From contig CAZQCI010000082.1 in the NCBI GenBank assembly GCA_964592255.1, forward strand, positions 1 to 9,763: a stretch of DNA of 9,763 bases. The letters run 5' to 3'. Positions 6,444 to 9,763 of the stretch are shown one piece after another. The notes under the pieces are model-generated. The model was not told the DNA's origin. It saw only the letters and a program-made list of their open reading frames with translations, and did not search any database. Both the position numbers and the translations under genes were made by a program. Source of the DNA: CAZQCI01 sp964592255 (GTDB taxonomy: Bacteria; UBA10199; SBBF01). Each line of letters opens with the position of its first letter. Position 1 is the first letter of the stretch.

Positions 6444-6868
6444 TTCTTGTAGATGCCAATATTCTCCTCTATGCGGAAGATGAAACAAATCCTCTTCATT
6501 CCAAAGCTAAACGCTGGTGGGATGCCCAACTATCCGGGGAGTCCCCGGTTTGTCTTTGTTGGTCGGTGGTTTTAGCCTTTATCAGAATTTCTACAAACAA
6601 GCGGGTTTTTGAAATGCCCCTTACTTTGACCCAGGCCATCGATCGGGTGCAAAGTTGGATCAATCAACCCTGTGTCAGAATCAGTGAGCCCAGCTCAGAG
6701 CATTGGACCCTTCTTCAAAAAATGCTTCACACCGGTCAAGCCAAAGGTAATTTAACAACCGATGCCCATCTGGCCGCTTTGTCTGTGGAGCATGGGTGCA
6801 CTCTTTACTCGACTGATTCGGATTTTGGGAGATTTAAAAACCTGAAATGGAAAAATCCTCTTGAATGA
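6440..6868 (+). CDS. vapC: VapC-family PIN-domain ribonuclease toxin
   Basis: A Mg-dependent endoribonuclease of the PIN fold. The 142-residue product begins MILVDANILLYA with catalytic Asp5, has WSVVLAFIRISTNKRVF at 41-57, then TTDAHLAALSVEHG with Asp108 and STDSDFGRF with Asp126 and Asp128, and ends in LKWKNPLE. The subgroup with W-x4-AFxRxSTNxRVF normally has Ala or a similar residue where other PIN proteins have Glu, so its absence does not by itself mean inactivity. Length is normal and the frame intact, so the toxin is probably functional. The RNA target cannot be read from the sequence. It is translated from the ATGA overlap with vapB. No hairpin terminator is seen in the 39 bases before the next gene. 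Confidence 0.93.
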   Translation: MILVDANILLYAEDETNPLHSKAKRWWDAQLSGESPVCLCWSVVLAFIRISTNKRVFEMPLTLTQAIDRVQSWINQPCVRISEPSSEHWTLLQKMLHTGQAKGNLTTDAHLAALSVEHGCTLYSTDSDFGRFKNLKWKNPLE

Positions 6869-6873
6869 CTTCC

Positions 6874-6901
6874 TTGACATCTCTTCATCCCCCGCTATGA
6901 T
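6874..6901 (+). promoter_or_regulatory. promoter of the FAD/Fe-S oxidoreductase operon, leaderless
   Basis: TTGACA (6874-6879), 16 bases, TATGAT (6896-6901). The ATG at 6908 is 6 bases past the -10, with no Shine-Dalgarno. It shares TTGACATC and GCTATGATGC with the vapB promoter, separated by 12 bases in both. Parts of the VapB half-site remain, but not the full palindromes. Confidence 0.7.
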
Positions 6902-6907
6902 GCTGCA

Positions 6908-8440
6908 ATGCGTCTTGAAGCCCCGCGGTTGAAAAAAAACTTTGTTACTTCTGTGGAAAAAATCGTGGGGCCGGATTCTTTGTCTAGCCGCCCTTTAGAT
7001 CGCATCAATTATTCCCGCGATTCCAATTTCAAAAGCGTTATTCGTAATCAATATGGTCATAGGGATCCTCCTCCTGACTTGATTGTTTGGCCTGAAAAAG
7101 TGGAGCAGATTCAACAATTAGTGCAATTGGCGGGGCGGCATAAAATTTCGATTGTTCCTTATGGGGCTGGCTCTGGCGTATGCGGTGGGGCCATGCCTAT
7201 TTTTGGAGGCATGATTATCGACCTTAAGAAAATGCGGCGCTTAAAAGTGGATGCCGACAATCTTTCTGCTGTAGCCGATGCGGGTATGATGGGGATGCAT
7301 TTGGAAAATGAACTTCAACGTAAAGGATTTACTTTGGGACATTTTCCTTCTTCCATTGTGTGTGCAGGTCTTGGAGGATATCTTGCGGCACGTTCTGCCG
7401 GGCAAACATCATCCCGTTACGGAAAAATTGAAGATATGGTGCAAAGCCTGCAGATGGTTTCCGGCAGGGGGGATATTATCGACACGCGGGATGTCGCTAA
7501 CCGTGAAGGAATTGATTTTAATCAAATGTTTTTGGGCTCCGAAGGAACGCTGGGTATTTTAACCCAAGCCACTTTGCGCATTTATCCCACTCCTCCTGCA
7601 CAGGCTTTTCGGGGGATACGTTTTAACAATCTAAAGTCTGGCTTGGAGGCGATTCGTCGGATTATGCAATCGGGCCTTAAACCAGCAGTGATCCGGCTTT
7701 ATGATGTGTTGGATACCCTTTTATTTTTATCCCACGGTAAAAAAGGGAAAAAAACCTCTCTTCCTGTTTTTTTAGAGTCTTTAGCCGACCTTTTGTATGG
7801 TCAATCGGTTAAAGCGGCGCTGCAGGTTCCTAAAATTTTAAGTATGGCCAGCCGCTTGGTTTCTTCCGGATGTCTTCTTGTTTTAATGCACGAAGGACAC
7901 GAACGCCTTGTGGCCGAAGAACAAAAAACCGTTTTGTCCATCTGCAAAAATTTGGGAGGCGAAGATTTGGGTGAAGAACCCGGACGCGCCTGGCATGAAC
8001 ATCGTTACAGTGTTTCCTATAAGGCATCCGCCCTTTTTTATTCCGGCGCTTTCACTGATACCATCGAAGTAGCCACGACGTGGGATAAACTTTATCCTTT
8101 ATATGCCGAAATGAAAAAAGCCATGGCCTCTCACGCTTTGGTTTTGGCTCATATCTCTCATGCTTATACCGAAGGTGCTTCTATTTATTTTACGTTTGTA
8201 GCTCCTTTACAAGGGTTGCGGCGTGCTGAAAAACTTTATGATCTTATTTGGGACCGAGCGATGAAGTCATGCCAGAAAGTTGGAGGCATTATCAGCCATC
8301 ATCATGGTGTGGGACGGTTGAAAGCCAAATATATGAAAAACGAATGGGGTGAAGGTTTAGGATTGTATCACCTGTTTAAAAATCATTTTGATCCCAACGG
8401 AATTATGAATCCGGGAAAGCTGGTGTCGGATGCAGCTTAA
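6908..8440 (+). CDS. FAD-linked oxidase (GlcD / alkylglycerone-phosphate synthase-like)
   Basis: A flavoenzyme of the vanillyl-alcohol-oxidase/PCMH superfamily, 510 residues. The FAD-binding half shows PDLIVWPEKVEQIQQLV (56-72), the pyrophosphate loop PYGAGSGVCGGA (84-95), GHFPSSI (144-150), SSRYGKIEDM (168-177) and LGSEGTLGI (209-217). The C-terminal half has the cap domain and ISHHHGVGR (462-470), then FDPNGIMNPGK (494-504). D-lactate and glycolate enzymes usually have GEHGIG at that site. SHHHGVG is the form seen in alkylglycerone-phosphate synthase and related bacterial proteins. The genes that follow, an FAD-domain relative and an Fe-S/CCG subunit, instead point to a GlcDEF-like dehydrogenase passing electrons to a carrier. 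The substrate (2-hydroxyacid, glycerol-phosphate derivative or other) cannot be decided. Its 3' end overlaps the next gene by 11 bases. Confidence 0.88.
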   Translation: MRLEAPRLKKNFVTSVEKIVGPDSLSSRPLDRINYSRDSNFKSVIRNQYGHRDPPPDLIVWPEKVEQIQQLVQLAGRHKISIVPYGAGSGVCGGAMPIFGGMIIDLKKMRRLKVDADNLSAVADAGMMGMHLENELQRKGFTLGHFPSSIVCAGLGGYLAARSAGQTSSRYGKIEDMVQSLQMVSGRGDIIDTRDVANREGIDFNQMFLGSEGTLGILTQATLRIYPTPPAQAFRGIRFNNLKSGLEAIRRIMQSGLKPAVIRLYDVLDTLLFLSHGKKGKKTSLPVFLESLADLLYGQSVKAALQVPKILSMASRLVSSGCLLVLMHEGHERLVAEEQKTVLSICKNLGGEDLGEEPGRAWHEHRYSVSYKASALFYSGAFTDTIEVATTWDKLYPLYAEMKKAMASHALVLAHISHAYTEGASIYFTFVAPLQGLRRAEKLYDLIWDRAMKSCQKVGGIISHHHGVGRLKAKYMKNEWGEGLGLYHLFKNHFDPNGIMNPGKLVSDAA

Positions 8441-9188
8441 CAAGACAGCTCAATTGCTTACTTTCGATCCGCAAGTAAGCATTGAAGAAACCGAAAAATT
8501 CTTACGTTCCGAAGGATTAACGGGTGGGTATTATCCTCTTTCTGGTTATCATACTCTCTGGACCGATTGTTTAGCTGAGCGCCGACCTAATCTCTACTTC
8601 TTAAAATATGGCGGTTTAGAGGAATTATGTGCCGGAGGTTTGGTGAAACTTCCTTCTGGAAAATTATTTTCAACCAAAATTTATCCTCGATCCGCCACGG
8701 GTCCGGATTTACGTCGTGTAGTTTTGGGCTCACGTCATGTGTTGGGTGACTTTGAAGAAGTGACTGTGCGTTGTTTTCCTCTTCCCGAAAAAGAGATGTG
8801 GGGTTTAGTTTTGTTTGAAACATGGGAAGAAGCCCATGATGTGGTGCGCAAGATGATGGGTTTTTTCATCCGTCCGTTATGTATCCGTTTGCTTAAGGAA
8901 GAAGCGGCTTGTGTGCTTCTTGAAAATTTGGGGTACTCTGGGGAGGATCAAGTACTTTTGGCTTTCAAACTCAGTGGTTTGGCCCGTATGGTGGCTGCTG
9001 AAAAAGGGGTTATCAGTCATTGGGTGGAAGACAAGCAATCCTTTTGGCCGACGGATAAACGGCGAGAAGAAAAATTGGACCAAGAATTCTTAACAGCAGC
9101 TTCTCATCAAGCCATGTATGTTTCTTTGCCTAAACCTCTCAAGATGGAAAATGATTTTATTAAACAGATGAAGGAGGGTGCGTGTTAG
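8430..9188 (+). CDS. shortened GlcE-like FAD-domain subunit
   Basis: The 252-residue product resembles only the second half of the PCMH FAD-binding domain. LVKLPSGKLFSTKIYPRSATGPDL (71-94) followed by VLGSRHVLGDFEEVTVRCFPLP (98-119) parallels the LGSEGTLGI...TLRIYPTP region of the preceding protein. A cap-like part follows (EMWGLVLFETWEEAHDVVRKM, then RPLCIRLL). The Gly-rich pyrophosphate loop of the first half is missing; residues 1-60 are short and unlike it. It therefore may bind FAD poorly or serve as a structural partner, as proposed for GlcE in glycolate oxidase. The ATG lies inside the end of the preceding gene, and its stop overlaps the next gene by 7 bases, so the three are one coupled unit. 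Identification rests on the local motif and context. Confidence 0.7.
   Translation: MQLNKTAQLLTFDPQVSIEETEKFLRSEGLTGGYYPLSGYHTLWTDCLAERRPNLYFLKYGGLEELCAGGLVKLPSGKLFSTKIYPRSATGPDLRRVVLGSRHVLGDFEEVTVRCFPLPEKEMWGLVLFETWEEAHDVVRKMMGFFIRPLCIRLLKEEAACVLLENLGYSGEDQVLLAFKLSGLARMVAAEKGVISHWVEDKQSFWPTDKRREEKLDQEFLTAASHQAMYVSLPKPLKMENDFIKQMKEGAC
9171..9184 (+). promoter_or_regulatory. strong ribosome binding site and GTG start of the Fe-S subunit
   Basis: AAGGAGG (9171-9177) lies 4 bases before GTG (9182-9184). It decides for the GTG over the in-frame ATG at 9206, which has no comparable site. It is the most complete Shine-Dalgarno in the window, placed inside the preceding gene. Confidence 0.8.
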
Positions 9189-9763
9189 AACAATTTGCCA
9201 AAGATATGGATTACTGTTCCGCTTGCCCACGCTTATGTCAATCGGCCTGCCCGGTGGCAATGAACAGCGGTAACGAAAGCCATTCTCCTTGGGGTTTGAT
9301 GCAGACTATGAACAAGGTCCGCAAAGGTGAGTTGGATCTTGATCCGGAAGTTGCAGCGTTAAGCTATCAATGCTTGACGTGCAAAGCCTGCACTTCGCAA
9401 TGTGAACACGGTATTGAAGTGCCTCCTGTGATGCAGGAAGTTCGGCAGTTGGCGGTGAATGCGGATATGGCTCCTCCTGAGATTAACGGATTTTTAACCA
9501 AATTTCATAAGCACAGTAATCCGTTTTCTAAAGATTTATTATTGAAACTAAGACAACTACTTCCGCCGCAGTATTTTGAAGAAACCAACGGTACTATTTA
9601 TTATCCCAGTTGTACTACATTGGCCAAAGTTCCTGAAGTGGTCCAGGACACTTTTGAACTGTTTGAAAAACTAAAAATCAATTTCGTCAAAGTGTTTCCT
9701 GAAAACATTCAATGTTGCGGCTATCCTTTGTTGACGGCTGGAATGGAAGAGGAATTTTTAGAT
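9182..9763 (+). CDS. Fe-S/CCG-domain oxidoreductase subunit (GlcF/GlpC-like), N-terminal part
   Basis: Electron-transfer subunit of the flavoprotein complex; the first 194 codons are in the window. Two [4Fe-4S] ferredoxin-type clusters are seen: C12-x2-C15-x3-C19-x3-C23-P and C64-x2-C67-x2-C70-x3-C74. The first has x3 between its second and third cysteines, one more than the classic form. A CCG domain then begins with IYYPSCTT, and its first CCG motif is QCCGYP (about residues 178-183). The domain order matches GlcF, GlpC and LutA/HdrD-type proteins, which pass electrons from a flavin partner to quinone or another carrier at the membrane. The second CCG domain lies beyond the edge. The gene overlaps the preceding one by 7 bases. 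Confidence 0.9.
   Translation, partial: MLEQFAKDMDYCSACPRLCQSACPVAMNSGNESHSPWGLMQTMNKVRKGELDLDPEVAALSYQCLTCKACTSQCEHGIEVPPVMQEVRQLAVNADMAPPEINGFLTKFHKHSNPFSKDLLLKLRQLLPPQYFEETNGTIYYPSCTTLAKVPEVVQDTFELFEKLKINFVKVFPENIQCCGYPLLTAGMEEEFLD

Noticed and set aside
6560..6610. VapC inactivated by loss of the second acidic residue
   Set aside because: The W-x4-AFxRxSTN form without Glu is the normal pattern in a large VapC subgroup, and the other acidic residues are present.
8587..9093. Other open frames on both strands within the GlcE-like gene
   Set aside because: They have no family resemblance or start signals and are shadows of the coding frame.

Overview
The window reads as a piece of chromosome from a free-living Gram-negative-type bacterium with moderate to low GC. 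It uses the standard genetic code: TGA ends vapB and vapC in their expected places. The order rplM-rpsI-argC is known from Deltaproteobacteria such as Geobacter. Together with large orphan proteins, this suggests a deltaproteobacterial-like lineage, possibly an uncultured one. That placement is inference.

Layout. (1) Bases 1-1276, minus strand: a strong promoter drives rplM (L13) and rpsI (S9). A palindromic repeat follows that can act as the rpsI terminator and also supplies the -35 box of argC. argC runs off the left edge and carries an in-frame TGA inside the conserved FLxLPH motif. (2) Bases 1318-6151, plus strand: two large genes of unknown function (411 and 1151 aa). Each is preceded by the same CAACA / T-tract / GGCGATAACC block, and both proteins carry hydrophobic segments near the C-terminus. 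(3) Bases 6159-6868: a vapBC type II toxin-antitoxin module whose promoter lies within stacked palindromes. (4) Bases 6874-9763: a three-gene redox operon with an FAD-linked oxidase (HHH signature of the alkylglycerone-phosphate-synthase type), a shortened GlcE-like partner, and an Fe-S/CCG subunit cut by the right edge. The three genes overlap and are probably translationally coupled.

The strongest general signal is in the promoters. argC, vapB and the FAD oxidase each have a good -35/-10 pair whose -10 ends only 6-7 bases before the ATG. They are therefore predicted to make leaderless mRNAs, whereas rplM, rpsI and the Fe-S gene have clear Shine-Dalgarno sites. The vapB and FAD-oxidase promoters also match at 18 positions in identical register.

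The least explained part is the orphan pair at 1396-6151. The large protein has an HEYGE...DHH...E cluster resembling a modified zincin site, and an internal helical repeat.
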